64,000 nt of DNA. Origin: Opisthorchis felineus (taxonomy: Eukaryota > Platyhelminthes > Trematoda > Opisthorchiida > Opisthorchiidae). This document shows positions 23,823-36,303 of this stretch, one piece after another. Every line of letters begins with the position of its first letter. Positions within the stretch are counted from its first letter, which is position 1. A program made the position numbers and the translations under genes. Where the stretch lies: assembly GCA_004794785.1 (NCBI GenBank), contig SJOL01001804.1, positions 109,423 to 173,422 of the forward strand, in the 5' to 3' direction. Under the pieces are notes generated by a model. The model did no database searches, was not told the DNA's origin, and was given only the letters and a program-made list of their open reading frames with translations.

Positions 23823-26523
23823 GTTTGATTGCAACATATTTTCATGGTCAGTGTGGACGAAACGCGCACAACCGATTCAGATAACTGGCGGAAAGAGGCT
23901 GGACGCATGGACAAAGCTTAACTGTCCGTAAAATGCAATTGGTCAGGGGAATTATCCAATAACAATTCAGCTGTTGATGTCAGGGCCAATAACTGAATGG
24001 TCCGTGCGGAAAGTTACGCATAGTTGATTGTAGTGAAATTTGACTGAAATTTTACCACTATCAGTACACTCGATTCCTTTGTCAAAGATTAATTCAGTGT
24101 GCATTTTGGACTCGAAATATCCTTACGCGACCAAATTACTTTTGCGAATTTATCAGTGGTGGAAGCATCATTATGATTTCTTTTAAATGCTTGAATTTAC
24201 AATGCTTCTTGACATATGAGTGTAGATTTTGCAATTGGCAAACGTAAAAATTTGCAATGTTTAGCGAGGCATAAAACAAGTGAAAAAGTGAAGATACCTT
24301 TCCAGTTCAGAAGATAATACCATTTGTGTCGTCAGTATTGGTGAGTGAACATTTCTAAGCTTACAAAATGTCCGCAAGACAAACATTGTTTACACTCACC
24401 GTTTTCTTTATGCATGGGTTGATTCTGTCAATAACACGATCCTTTCGACCGGAAGCAGCGTTGCGTGCATGCAAACGTGATCCAAATGATCCCATTGATT
24501 AAAATTTTAGGTTTTTTAAAAGGAACCGAGATAACTGTACGTTAACACTGCCTTATGAATGATGATTCTTTGAGAGAGGGAAATAACTAGCTGTTGATTG
24601 TTGGTTTCAGAGATTATCCAAAGAGTATGCCTTATAGTGTGTCGCACAGTTGCTATCACCACCGCCCGATGTTTACAGTTTTTCTGAATACTTTTTTTGA
24701 GAAAATTCTACTGCCCAACAGGAATGTAGAATCTCAAATACCACTGCCTTTACTCTGGGAAGAACCCCATCATTCACAGAGCTATTCGTTTGCATTGACC
24801 TTTTATTCCGAAATGTTAAAATCAGCAAGCGTTGTAGATGAGTTCGAGCTTGATGTCCATTAAGTTATCACTGCAATGGGAATCCACAACTGCTATTGGC
24901 ACTCGAAAGGTTGTTTTACTGGAAGTGTAGATGAATAGGTCAAATACTTTTCTATTTTAGGTGGTCAGAAGCTATTCAAAAAAGGAATTAGTGAGCACGC
25001 CATTTGGACCAGTCTAACTGATTTGCATGGCTAAAAGGTTAACATAAAAAGGAGACAGTGCATCCGAAAATAAACCTAACGCAAAAGTGACAAGCGCCTA
25101 GGCACGATTGGTGGAACTAATCATTATGAGCCGTTAATATAGAAAGACCGAATAGTTATTTGCGATCACGGACTGCCAAGAATGGAACTTTGGAAGACCC
25201 TAACTTTCACATTGGTTTCACGAGTCAAAACAAATCACTCCATTCAGCCACGTTGCCTATTTCTGACTCTTACGCACTTTTACATTGTCTACTAATTAGC
25301 CTACGGGCTATGATCTGTAGCAGAGTAGATGGATAGCATTCGCAAAAACTGCTGGACACGATTTCAGGTTCCTTATTTTTGAATAAAAGATCATTTCAAA
25401 TACTTCGGAAAAAAGCAATGTCTGGTGGCGCAAGGAATTCACCACACAAGCTCTGGGAAGTCAACTGGGAAACAAATTTACATGAAAATATGCTTTTCAT
25501 CTGTGACATAATGCTCGTTTGAAAATCAGACTTCATAAACTTCTGATGTTTTGTCTTTTATAATGTGATAAAAAGGCTATATTAAACATCAACAGCTCAT
25601 AAGACACGCAATTTCTTACCTGTGAAACAGGTGATTGTTTTGAGGAAGAAATTTAGTTTCAAGAAGTTCAAGTCCATAACACAAATCTAAGCCCCTCAGT
25701 AAACAAAATAAACTCATGCTGAACTCATTCGTGGATGAACACGTCCGTACTATTTAAACATATTTGCGACAATACAGGTCGAAAATCATCTTGCACAAAG
25801 CGCGCGAACAGATCGTTTGTCTTTGGCAAGATTATGGAATTGCAGAGTATTTATGACAGTACATCTACTAGCGCTTGTCAGACACAACCGTTTGCAATCA
25901 GAGGTTAGTTTCATACAGCTATTTTTACGGGGTCATTTCGGTTAGTTCAAATTTCTGATGCATCTATATGAAGAATTTAATCGTTGCAAATGCACTGCTG
26001 GCACCATTCGAAACTTGGGAGAATGTTCTTTTCTTTTTGCCAGTCGCCCTACAAAGAATGAACGGAATTTTGTCCGCGTTTCTTAATTTTGATCCTCCAT
26101 GTGAACAGATTTAATGCGAATTTGAAAATGAAGAGAAATCGAGCTAACACGTTATTTCGCATTTTTAACCGAATCTTAATTTACCAAGAAGGACACCCGA
26201 GTGTCACACTTCAATCTTACTGACAAAACTGAAGTACCCATTCACTTACTTGACTTTAGATCGTTTTGCTGTTCAGATAAAAAATACAGGAGTCATCACA
26301 AATCACTATCAGTCAAATACAATGGCGAACACTTCCGGTATCCTTTTTAGATGCGGAAACCGAACAAACTCGGAGGTTGATGAGGTAAACATTTCGGTGT
26401 ATTTGGGATGTCTGCACTACAGTGTAAATCTGTAAAGAACAGTGTTTTTCCAGGTCTTCTCATTTGCGCTAGTTTGATTCTAGAACGGCTAAAAATGACT
26501 GAATTGTTGTGGCTTGAACTTAC
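23823..26523. other. GPCR 5' flank, non-coding
   Basis: Expected to hold the GPCR leader and promoter. No convincing TATA box or initiator is assigned. Only short chance frames. Confidence 0.5.
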
Positions 26524-26654
26524 CGAACGTTTCCTGGTTTGACTCCAACCTTGGAATTTCAACTCTTCCTGTCTAGGTTTTGCAACCTGGTGGTATCTCA
26601 GCCCCGTGCCATTTTCGGATGGAATGACAGCTAGGTGCCAAATTTGCGTTGTAG
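26524..26654 (-). CDS. Candidate internal exon, unknown protein
   Basis: 131 bases between CTTTTAG|CTACAA and TCG|GTAAGT, the latter a perfect 5' splice consensus. It encodes about 43 residues beginning TTQIWHLAVIPSENGTG and ending KFQGWSQTRKRS. It needs one base from the previous exon and ends on a full codon. The frame stays open on both sides beyond the splice sites, so length alone is not evidence; the donor is. It does not join in phase directly to 21274, so an exon between them would be needed if both belong to one gene. Confidence 0.35.
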
Positions 26655-27243
26655 CTAAAAGCGCTTTATAGGACTCTATGGATGGGCATGCGCAAAATTT
26701 GGATCTATTTATATATGCGATTAGCAAATAAACAAGGTCGTCTAGAAAGTTCATAGAATCTAGAAAAAGCAAAATCATCCGCTGCAAGTAAAATTTTCCA
26801 AACACAATCCACACTACACGTGCAAGCTAGGAAACAATTGCGGCTACCCACACAACTTACAAAAAATGCCATACACGGACGCCACGTAAAAAAACAATCG
26901 ACAAGCAGTCCTGAACGTAGTTTGAATTTTTTGCAAACATTGAAGGTTGATCCAAGAAAGTCTTTGCTGCGTGCATCCTATATTACTTAACAAATAGTAA
27001 TTCCTCCTCAGAAATAAGGAAGTATTGATATGCGCATAGTCAGTAACGATTGGTACACTTGCACTCACATACTTATGACCTTGTTACACCAGAGCTGGTC
27101 CACTTTCGGTCTAACTAGATGTAAAGGTGCCCCGCTAAAAAACAAAACCTAGCAAATTATCTAGTCTAGGAATTCAGTAGTACCTTCGGGTTTGCAAAAT
27201 TTTCAAATGTTCGTTATGACCCATTTTCTTTCATGGAACAGAA

Positions 27244-27281
27244 TTATGGTGAAAAATTTCCGTTACGAGGTGCCCTACTCA

Positions 27282-27325
<44 letters not shown>

Positions 27326-27598
27326 TCAACAACAATTCTTGGCACGCGGATCATTGTAATTCGTTTATTTTTTAATTCCATCCGAGCAGTCAACTCCTTT
27401 GAAACCTGCCTACTTCGCAACCACACTTGGTTGATTATTTGTAAGTTTGCCCGTAGATCCTCTTCCCACACAGGATGATGACACATAAAGCAAAAGGGCT
27501 CAAACGTCAAGTATTTTTCTTGATCAGGTGTAAAATAAGCATGGCACTCCGCTACTTGAAACCAGTTACGCAGTAGGGTATATTTACCGTGATTCCCC
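27244..27598 (-). CDS. Candidate exon with in-frame poly-serine microsatellite
   Basis: Open frame after an acceptor (GTTTAG|GGGGAA) to a TAA at 27244. It encodes about 90 residues of mixed, charged sequence (contains YFTPDQEKYLTFEP, HHPVWEEDLRANLQII and TARMELKNKR), then about 14 consecutive serines from an AGT repeat, then MSRAPRNGNFSP. The repeat is in the only minus-strand frame that gives serine; the neighbouring frames give valine or stop. The true 3' edge may be a donor within or just after the repeat, for example at GTATGAG, rather than the TAA. Composition favours a real coding segment, but no domain is recognised. Confidence 0.4.
27282..27323. repeat. (TAC)14 microsatellite
   Basis: Fourteen uninterrupted TAC units on the plus strand, AGT/GTA on the minus strand. 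It lies within the minus-strand candidate exon at 27244-27598, where it would encode polyserine. Confidence 0.9.
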
Positions 27599-29809
27599 CT
27601 AAACTTACGTTTAAATGTCAATTCGAGTTGTTAGCAAACCTTCTATATCTGGTACAATGTTATGACAAGTTTTTGCTGAGGTAACTTGGACGTAAAATAA
27701 AATCACTCATTTTGCGGCTGTTCGTGGCTAAGTTTTTAATGAAGCCTTAGACTGCTGATTTGCTTATAAACACATTTTCGCCCAGTGTCAAAAGTCCTCT
27801 TCTATTCAAGCTGCAATTTTTTTCTGTTTCATCAAAAGTACTGATGTGCTGTAAACCGGCTTATACAGAATCATTGCATCGTGAAAAGATGTGACAAAGT
27901 CATCATTAAATTCCCTGTGTAACCAAAGTTTGTAATTCGATATTCATTGAAACTGCTCAATAATTTCCAAATACTACTCTGAGGTTTTGGTTTACTCATC
28001 GTACACATTACTGTAGGCTCATATGAATTATGCAAATTACACTATCACGTATCCCACATACTGTTGTCCGATTTCACTTGAATAAGTTTAATGACGGTAG
28101 CAACACAAAGGGTGAATGATTTTTAGAAGCCAGTTTGACTCATCATTCTGTCAAATGTGCATTGAACGAGCCTTCTGAAATAACTGGCCAAGTATGGAAT
28201 TGGCCGCTGCGCGATATTTATGAGTTATATTCCTTTACATTCCTTCGGGGACATCAACTTTCTAACGGATTTTTTTATCAGTCTTATCTTGATCACCAAC
28301 GTTTTAGAAGAGGCGGAATCTCCGGTTATAGAAGTGATTTTTTAGTAGCAGAGGAAACCTGTGCTATAAAACGAAACAATTCTAGGTTGAGGTGCTCTTC
28401 GTGTTCAAGTTTATAAGTAGAAACCGAAACACAAAATGATGTGAAAATTCGAACTGGCGGTACTTTGTAGCTTGAAGAAACTGTCGAAGCACGTTGAAGG
28501 CAAAAATTACAAAATCGCTGAATGTTTCGCAGCTTGTTTAACGCGACAACTGCAGCGACTGCAGCTGCTACTTGCAGAACGTTTCCGGGAATCAATCACC
28601 ACACAGTGTAGTTTAATGTAGATTTGGCGGCCGGGTGATGCGCGGGAGACAGGACACGAAGGCTTAGGTACCTTAGATTATATCTCATCCCATCAGCGAC
28701 ACATCATCCCACCAGATTTATCCCTAAGCTTAGGATCCAATCTGAATAAACGGATAGAACACCAAATGTACATGTACTTATTCAAGACACACGGTGCCAT
28801 ACTGATGGCGATTTGTTCTCAATGTCAACCCGATACTAATTTATTGTATGGTCACATGCCAAACCATACTGCTCAGTGCACAAACTTGACATAATTTAGG
28901 GAGCCTAGAGGTCAGTCGCATACAGCATGAAACCGCACAACGGCTGCGCACAACGGATCATGGAGCAAATATGACCACTTTAAACATTCTTACGACACGT
29001 GTGAATCCAACTGTACACTGTAGATTACGGCCTCGTTCGTCTCAGATTTACCGGGAAAGTGTTAAATATCGCTCAGATTCTACTGAAGACAGGCATTTTA
29101 CTTCTCACGTACGAACAACTTCGTGTGCATACGTGTTAACTGGGCAAGACATCAGTAACATCACTTAATGGGCTCATGTAAGCCGGTTTTGAACTAGAAA
29201 GTTCACACATTACTGGGTTTTTGTTCGGTTGTACACTCTGCTGGCCAATATGATCTCATTCTCCGACAATTCGTCAAACAATGCTCGACCGGTTAGACTT
29301 CGGTTCCATTTCAGATCTTGGCACAGCTGGCAGCCCTTCTTAAAGACTACAGTAAATACACCTCTACCGTGGAAAGGCTGTTGCAAAATTCCTCACACCA
29401 AGAAGTGTTTAGCAGACCATATGATAAGTAGTGAAATGCGCGCATAGCTAGACAAATCAGGAAAAATCAGGCCTCGCATGTTCCTCTATCTTCACACGAT
29501 ATACATGAAAGTACTGGCAAAGTCGTGCGATCCATCAAGAGCTGACAATTTTTAGGACGGCCACTGGACATCAGCAGTGGGATTTTCGACAAGCGGTGGT
29601 AATATTTGCGTGGCTGGTGCAACTACTGTTTTAGGTTAAAACGTATATGAGCACAAAAGCGTACTTCCGGTAGTCAGTTCTTTCTGGTTTTCTGTATGTT
29701 CAATGTACCTCACGCAACACATACAAGCGCACGAATCCCCCAAATGAAGAATGCCGTTGCTATATACACTAATTCAACTTCGTCTCCAAAGGACTTAGGT
29801 AAAATATAC
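27599..29809. other. Non-coding, no recognised gene
   Basis: Short frames only. A slightly GC-rich patch near 28625-28675 has no identifiable partner. Confidence 0.5.
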
Positions 29810-30016
29810 CTGTGCAATATAAATCAGCTTATCGCGATACTGACATTCTGCTACTTGAGTGTGGATCTTGGTAGCTTGATTCAGTGCAACACCACCATCA
29901 ATTTTGCTACGCTCCATTTCATCTTGAATGTTGCCCCACTGCAAAACTACTTCATTCATTCCAGCTCTAATCTTGAGTGGTATACTGAGCGAATCCAAAA
30001 AATTCATTGTTTGAAA
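29810..30016 (-). CDS. Candidate exon, possibly start-containing, unknown protein
   Basis: 207 bases, phase 0 at both ends, between ACCTAG|TTTCAA and CACAG|GTATAT. The 69 codons include MNFLDSLSIPLKIRAGM, GNIQDEMERSKIDGG and AECQYRDKLIYIAQ. The first ATG has A at -3, so this could be the first coding exon with a short 5' UTR, or an internal exon. The charged middle resembles a helical segment. No family is recognised. Confidence 0.35.
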
Positions 30017-32926
30017 CTAGGTTTCCCTTATTAAACCTGTTTGCATGCAATCGCCGTCAAATTTCTACACGTTTGTTTTTTTTGTGATGAGGAGGGTAAT
30101 CCTGGCTCAGAATAAAAGACACCCTGGTATTCCGATTATTTTGGGCCACATACAACATGAAATTACCTCATTGTTTGCTGTCTCCAGTAATCTTAAGCTA
30201 CGTAAATTTTTTTCTTAAAAAACAACTAAATGCATGCTGTAGAATAGAAATAAATGGTATACCCGCTTTGTTGTTGTGAACAACTGACAGGCATTTTAGT
30301 GATGCGCCCAAAATATTTGCGTTCAGCACTGGGTTACTTTGCCATCCACAACATTGAGCAAAAACGCTTGCCGCATTGCCGACTTTGATTGACAAGAATG
30401 GCATGTGCATGTCAAGATGTTGCTGAAGCTCACAGAGAAAATGATGTAGCCAAACTCTTAAGTTGGGCAGGTGGCATTCGAAAAACATTTGTTTGCACCG
30501 TCTTATTGTTCCAGCCATCACTTAAATTGAGCCGCTTATGAGGATGTGCCTCTGATGCGCTACTAGTCCTAGTGACCTAATAACATTATAAACTTCCATC
30601 AACAATATACGTGTTTACCTGCCAGTTCACTCGCTTGGATGTTTGAAGTTAACAGGTTGACGCTCGTAGCATAACTTCGTGAATTCCAGCACTGCTGAGG
30701 AATTGCTCAAAGTTGCCTCGGATTCATTAGAACTGCCAGGCCGAATAGCTGAGTGTTGTCCGCAGCTGTGCACTCGGAAAGCGGGAACTAATAAGTTTGT
30801 TTACATTTTCTACCATTTTTCACTAACGAGCATAATTTTTTGACAAAGAACATTGACCTTTAAGGAGTCCGCCTTGTCCAGAGTGTTTAAAGTAGCGCAC
30901 CTACGGATCACCGTGTCACCTTTGGTTTCGTGCGTAGCCCGCATCAAAATCCCAACACATTTACACGGGGGTGCTGTGCTGGATCACTTGCCATTCACAC
31001 GACGTCCTCAAGCGATAACAAGGTTGCCATTTGGTCGAGTTTTACTTACCATATAAATGAACTCGAACACCACTGGCTGCTGGTGGGATGACAGTTCACT
31101 TCCTGGGTTGTGTCGATATACACACAGTGTGATTCACACACTGGCCACAACACACAAGACACACCAATCACGGTGCACATGATAGTGTATCATTTAGCAT
31201 TCACATTAACAATGTACTGTTTATCATTTATTCCATGATAAACAACATCCTTGGTGGTCATATTTTCCAGCAGCTTCAATTGTAGACCCGCTGTCTTCAT
31301 CAAAATTTACTCCATGAACCGATGACCCACAGCGTTAACAATATTTAAAATCCTTCGACTTCTGTCTCTTTTGCTTGTATATATAACTTGCATACATGAG
31401 TGCTTAAAGCCTGCATAACATTATATTCATGACCATTTTTCCCTCTATGGTTGAGCTGCCACTTGCAGTTCTTATGTATATAGTTGTAGATGATTGCAGC
31501 GCTTATGTAATTCACTTTCACAACACTGTTGGTTCTTTTCATCTATTCCTATTTTGTACAACGGTATTCCCCGTTTTTGTTACTTCGGTTTTGCGCCTAT
31601 GCCAACATTCTTGTCTTTGACCTGAACGTAAACCGTTCTTTGACCTTGTCATCGCACGTGTTGTTTAAGCCGACGTGTGGTTTCGCTATCTTGTAAACAC
31701 GTGGCTTTGAGTCGGTGTGTACTTTGGGATCTCTTAGGAATTAGCAGTTCCTAAACCGTTATATAGAAGCCGGCTTAGTCCCACGATTTAAGGTTTGTAC
31801 AGTTTTATTATTTTATTATTGTATTTATAGTACCGCACTTGTAGATAAACCCCCATTTGAACGTTTTGGCGCGTAACTAGACGTGGTCCAACAGATTGCT
31901 GGAAACAATCTATAAACACTCTCTTATGAACAGTCTCCCTCCTGTCCTGGTGCAAGTATTCTGGCTAGCCCACACCAGAGGGAAGAACCACTGGATTCGC
32001 TCTTAGCTGATAGTTCATACCTGTGGCCGCGACAGGATTTGAACTCAATGTGTCTGACATGCATGGCGAGAATTGTCCCAATACTCCATTAGCATACCCG
32101 ACTTACCAGGCCTGAACAGGCGAACGCGTGAACACTCGGGCAATGTGATTTGCCCGTCCGGCGCCTCGAACAGCGGCAAAGTACCCGACTTTGCTCTGCT
32201 AATCGATTCATTCGCTTGTTAGGCGTACTCGTCAGGTAGCACCGTGGACACTTGAAACTTGCCAGCCAATGAGATGCTCTACCAAAGGCAAAAATCTATT
32301 TCTCTGTTTGATTTGGGCTCACCAGGATAATCTCACCAGGAAAGGACTGATCAGGCTAGTGCAATATGAATGTGGATTCTGGGACATATGAAACCAATCT
32401 CCATCAAAGCATGGCTTTGTGTTACGGAGTGAATCACTGGGGTCACAAAAGTTTCCGCAATGCGAACAAGCGAAAGTTTGACGTTGAGACTCGCTTTCAG
32501 CAAGGTTGTCATTTCCTAGGGTTTAGGAAACAAGTTTCGCAACACAACGTGCCAAAAACGTGAGTGTGCATCAAAGACCGGAAATTAAATATCAGTTAAC
32601 GTTGAAAACACCAATTACCTTTATCACTATGCTTCTCACCGAGACGAAGAGTTAATAAGTCTATCACGGCTGCTATCATCACCAGCTATTGTTAAAACAG
32701 TCAGTGTACTTAATTATTTCCCCCCAATTTTTGTACGCATTCAGACTGAGTTTGAGCAGCGCAGGCCACACGACAGGTTTTCATGCATTTTGATCACTGT
32801 CCCGGATATCCTACATATAAAAACTTCAAACTGCATTGTGTGTGATGCATTGTTCTACGCACTCCCCTTCAAAACAGAGTGTAAGAAATGAATTCATTCC
32901 GCAACTTTGTTATGCTAACCGTATTT
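30017..32926. other. Mostly non-coding, contains one SINE copy
   Basis: A 107-codon minus-strand frame at 30198-30521 has a good-context ATG and protein-like sequence (WLHHFLCELQQHLDMHMPFL), but no clear donor and no family. CA-rich sequence lies near 31110-31180. The SINE at 31928 is listed separately. Confidence 0.45.
31928..32110 (-). mobile_element. SINE-like element, tRNA-like head and degenerate hammerhead body
   Basis: Read on the minus strand it has a tRNA-like head with an RNA polymerase III B-box match (GTTCAAATCC), then GTCGCGGCC. Next is a decayed ribozyme-like core retaining AAGAGCGAATCCAGTGG, then CTGGTGTGGGCTAGCC and a 3' end reading GGACAGGAGGGAGACTGTTC. It shares blocks in order with 53683-53860 and with 43150-43340. 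Confidence 0.7.
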
Positions 32927-33174
32927 TCAAAAGCCAATTTTGCCAGCGTACCAAACGCCTGAATAGTCATGGACCCATTTTTTATTTAGACCAACTTTGT
33001 TCTGAGTAGCTCTCATGAGCTGGACCAGCCCCATAGCCTCACTGATACAACCCTCACTTTTAAGGCAGTAACAAAAGATAGCCATGCTACTAAATTCCTG
33101 TCCTTTTCGTTGTTGAACCGACCAGTCCAGTAAAGTAAAGGTTACACACGTTGCGAGCGCAGTCATTACAATTT
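32927..33174 (-). CDS. Candidate exon, unknown protein
   Basis: Begins after a good acceptor (pyrimidine-rich, GGCTTTACAG|AAATTG). It encodes about 80 residues including TFTLLDWSVQQRKGQEFSSM, LKSEGCISEAMGLVQLM and NKKWVHDYSG before a TGA. The helical-repeat-like EGCISEAMGLVQLM segment recalls TPR-type proteins, but this is only an impression. No clear donor was fixed; several GTGAGG sites fall inside, so the 3' edge may be earlier. Confidence 0.3.
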
Positions 33175-34109
33175 CTGTAAAGCCAGAACTGTTTCTTTTA
33201 CATGGCTTTACCTCGCATGTTAGGCGTTCCGATCATGCCGAGTAGCTGAAATCTGAATAGCAGCCGCTAAACTTACGAATCTGTATTCACAGACTTACGG
33301 TAATAATAATCTGAAAAACTAGGTAAACCAATTGCTTTTTATTACGTTTATCTGTTTTTCTCATCATGAAGAAGGAGGAGATGGACAATTTGTTATTTTC
33401 TATGTCGGGGTCAGAAAATGACAACGGTTCGGGAAATTCATGTTTCTTTTCGCACCACTGTATATAACGGGATGTATTCTAGTCGAAGTCTGGAGACTTT
33501 ATTTTCATTTTAAACAACAACGGCAAAAAAAGAATTTTCCTCAGTGTAGAGCGGCAATTATCAAGTCCCTTAAGGAATTCTATTGTTTAGACAACGTTTG
33601 GTATCACCTAAATGGGTCTTCTAATAAAAGATCTGTAACGAACTTCACGCTGTATTCTCTGTCAGCCTGTCCGTGCCCTTCGTATTCGGAAACTGTGTCC
33701 ACCTACCTATGTTATACCAGGACTAATCGAGCAAGTTTTCTCTAGTTTTGCTCGGTGAACTCAACAGAAAAACGCGCTTGTCAAAAGTTTTCTTGAATGA
33801 AAAGTGAGTTCCAGGAAACGGGAATGCGATAGGCGTTCAGAAAGCTTCTCCAGTGCACCTGAATTCAACAGAACAGTAATGCGGCTTACGATTTTAGCAC
33901 AGAAGACGAAACGCAGAATAATAAATTAGATTACCAAGACGTTGATTGTTCCGGCAAGAATGCTCGTGTCAAACAGGAGGTTCCCAAAAATGTGCCGCGA
34001 CCCCGAACCTGTCCATGTACCTAGGGAGATGATTAGTGCTATCCACGTTTCTCCGTTAATTTTCGAGCAGAAAAAAAATAGCTTGCTGGGTCATACAAAT
34101 TTAATTCAC

Positions 34110-34229
34110 CTTCAACATCACAAAGATAGAGCTTGTTTAGCAAGTCTTCCAACAGTATTGTGGCGGCACAAACAAACGTCAGTCGGCCCAAAGGAGTGAT
34201 TGCAACGGCGGAGCAGATCTTACATAACA
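34110..34229 (-). CDS. Candidate internal exon, unknown protein
   Basis: Exactly 120 bases between GTTTCCTGGCAG|TGTTAT and TTGAAG|GTGAAT, both good splice signals. It encodes about 40 residues containing AVAITPLGRLTFVCAATILL and DLLNKLYLCDVE. It starts needing one base and ends with one base left over. The frame runs on to a stop 24 codons later, so the donor is what defines the edge. No family is recognised. Confidence 0.3.
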
Positions 34230-34699
34230 CTGCCAGGAAACCAGTAACAGTGAATCTATTTAACCTTTTGCATGAAATTATTTTTGCAGGCCATTTATGA
34301 ATACCAGTGAAATCATAAGGTACTGACAGATCATCATCTTATTGCCGTTGTAGCTGACCGTATCTTTTATCAGAGAATGAGCCAACTCCAAGGCTTTTCT
34401 TGTCCCTTGGTTTGTTAGTCAGATATTCGGCTCGTGTTGAATATTCCGATTGAGATATTGGTACTTTGCACATCGTGATGCGTAAATTGGATCCAGTTCA
34501 ACGCAACGGTTGATCGAATCCATCATGGTGTATCATGCTTCCAGAAATCCCCTTCCATGTCTCGTGTCTGCGCATACCAAGAGTTTTGCGTTTTCCGCAT
34601 TGGATTTGTGACTTTCTTGGTCTCAGTATATGGATATCAAGTTGGAAGGTCATGTCTCCTGACGACCGCATTGTGGTCCTTTATTAGTGTGCATAATTT

Positions 34700-35065
34700 C
34701 CTCTAACAACAAAGGTCGAAAACGAATCCAGAGGGGTGAAGGGCAGAGATCACTCCAGCACCCACCAGAGTACGAGAGCAGGGGAGGCCATGCTGAAAAT
34801 TCACGTGGCCATCGATCAGTCAGGACGCTGGATAACAGAGTAACCAATGGAACCGCCCAACCAAACAACCAGTTGTGATCGAAGGTCATCTCCGGCTAGC
34901 AGCACGTATATTGACGCACACCCAACACTACTCAACGCACAACTATCGACCCATCGCTACTTTCCACTGCGCTCACTAAAAACGCACTGGTGATGTCACT
35001 TCAACTGGTTATGAGACGTTTGCAATCAGATTGCCCAGCTCAGCGAACAAACCAACTTAGAGCAC
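34700..35065 (+). mobile_element. Possible retroelement 3' remnant
   Basis: A more GC-rich stretch than its surroundings, containing GGTGATGTCACTTCAACTGG, GAGACGTTTGCAATCAGA and TTGCCCAGCTCAGCGAAC. The frame GDVTSTGYETFAIRLPSSAN followed by KPT and a stop looks like a protein end. It resembles repeat tails I associate with fluke retroelements, but I cannot confirm the family. Confidence 0.3.
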
Positions 35066-35197
35066 GTTGCCATCGAATTATCAATAGGCTAAACCTGTAA
35101 CTTCGTTTGACTTTAAGTTCATTTCCAAGGTCACAGCAATATCGAATGAGATTTCCATGATATAAGGAGGGTTTATCCTGCCTTTATTCTAACACAG

Positions 35198-35540
35198 GTG
35201 ACAAAGGCGTTTACCAGTTCATCTAACTTACCTCTTCCTCAAAACCGAAAGTATAATGGGTATTTGGAAGGCATTTACAATATGGGAATGAGAAGGACAC
35301 TTTTAACTGGGTGGTACTCCTATGTCACTTGTTTTGATGGTAGACAGCAGGTTCCTCCAACAGACAAGTTACCTCATTCTCCTAGTGGCTTACAACCAAA
35401 GAAAATTTTTACTGGGCGGTCTCTGAGACAGAACAAACCTCAAACCTTCTGGATTACAAAGCTGAAACAGTGTATGAAGAAAACACTAGATGTCTTGCCG
35501 GTTTTAGTGCCTGCCCTTTCAAACTGTCTTAAGTTGCAAG
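35198..35540 (+). CDS. Strong candidate internal exon, unknown protein
   Basis: The best exon candidate outside the GPCR. 343 bases are open between a pyrimidine-rich acceptor (CCTTTATTCTAACACAG) and a consensus donor (TTGCAAG|GTAAGG). The 114 codons begin VTKAFTSSSNLPLPQNRKY, include RRTLLTGWYSYVTCFDGRQQ and KIFTGRSLRQNKPQTFW, and end LVPALSNCLKLQ. It is phase 0 at the start and phase 1 at the end. The stretch is proline/lysine/serine-rich, as in a disordered linker. It is on the plus strand, opposite to most neighbouring candidates. It is phase-compatible with the small candidate exon at 36240. No family is recognised. Confidence 0.45.
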
Positions 35541-35680
35541 GTAAGGAATAAATCATTAGTTAGTCTTGAATGTCAGAGAGTGATGATGTGTGATGAAAAT
35601 GCCAACGACGACTAGATAGCACATTCGCATATCTTTGATTTATTGAAGTGTCCGTTAGAAAACAACACGCATTGAGTGAC

Positions 35681-35704
35681 TCCCTCACGCATTCTCGTGA
35701 GGGA
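35681..35704. repeat. Perfect 9-bp inverted repeat
   Basis: TCCCTCACG and CGTGAGGGA flank a six-base loop. No T-run follows, and no role is evident. Confidence 0.8.
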
Positions 35705-36239
35705 AGTTTGTGCCGCAAAATGATTCCCGGAATTTGGATGAAGAGATGGTCCAAGCAATCATATTTTAGTGTTTCTAAGCACCTTTTTGGCTTTTGCCTC
35801 ATACTCTTACGTCAATAGTGATGAAACATGGCTATTCGCATCATGTCTTGACCGATCTTCACGAAAACGTCCTATGTGCCTCCAAGTGAATAATTTTCTA
35901 TACCACTTCATTACCAAACGAACACTATCCATAGCTGTTTTTTTCTCGGTGGCGTGTTTGCGTTTAGGATATCTTATGAAAATCTCTCAGCACATACGTA
36001 GTAAGATAGAGATACAGTTATCTAGCATCACTTGTCATGATTTTTCGTCCATGATTTATTCCCGTTTCTGATTCACCGAAAAAAGCAACCCGATATTGCA
36101 TCACTGAGGGAAAACATAGAACACCAGATGTTTTCCAAATTATTAGTAAGTTCGAAATTCGTGAAGATTCCTTAACTTTGTCAGAAGTAGTCATAAATTA
36201 CCATTAAATGGGTGCCGACATTGTACCTTCACATTCCAG

Positions 36240-36303
36240 GTGAGATTATGTCACAAACATCCGGGTGTGCTTCTCACAAAATGAGACATTTTCGCATACT
36301 CAG
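36240..36303 (+). CDS. Possible small exon following 35198-35540
   Basis: 64 bases between CTTCACATTCCAG|GTGAG and CTCAG|GTGGTT. It needs one base at the start, which fits the one-base leftover at 35540 (G plus GT gives glycine). It encodes EIMSQTSGCASHKMRHFRIL and a split codon. Small size makes this weak. Confidence 0.2.

Noticed and set aside
27233..27478. Plus-strand frame with polyleucine resembling a signal peptide
   Set aside because: The leucines are just the antisense reading of the (TAC)n microsatellite.
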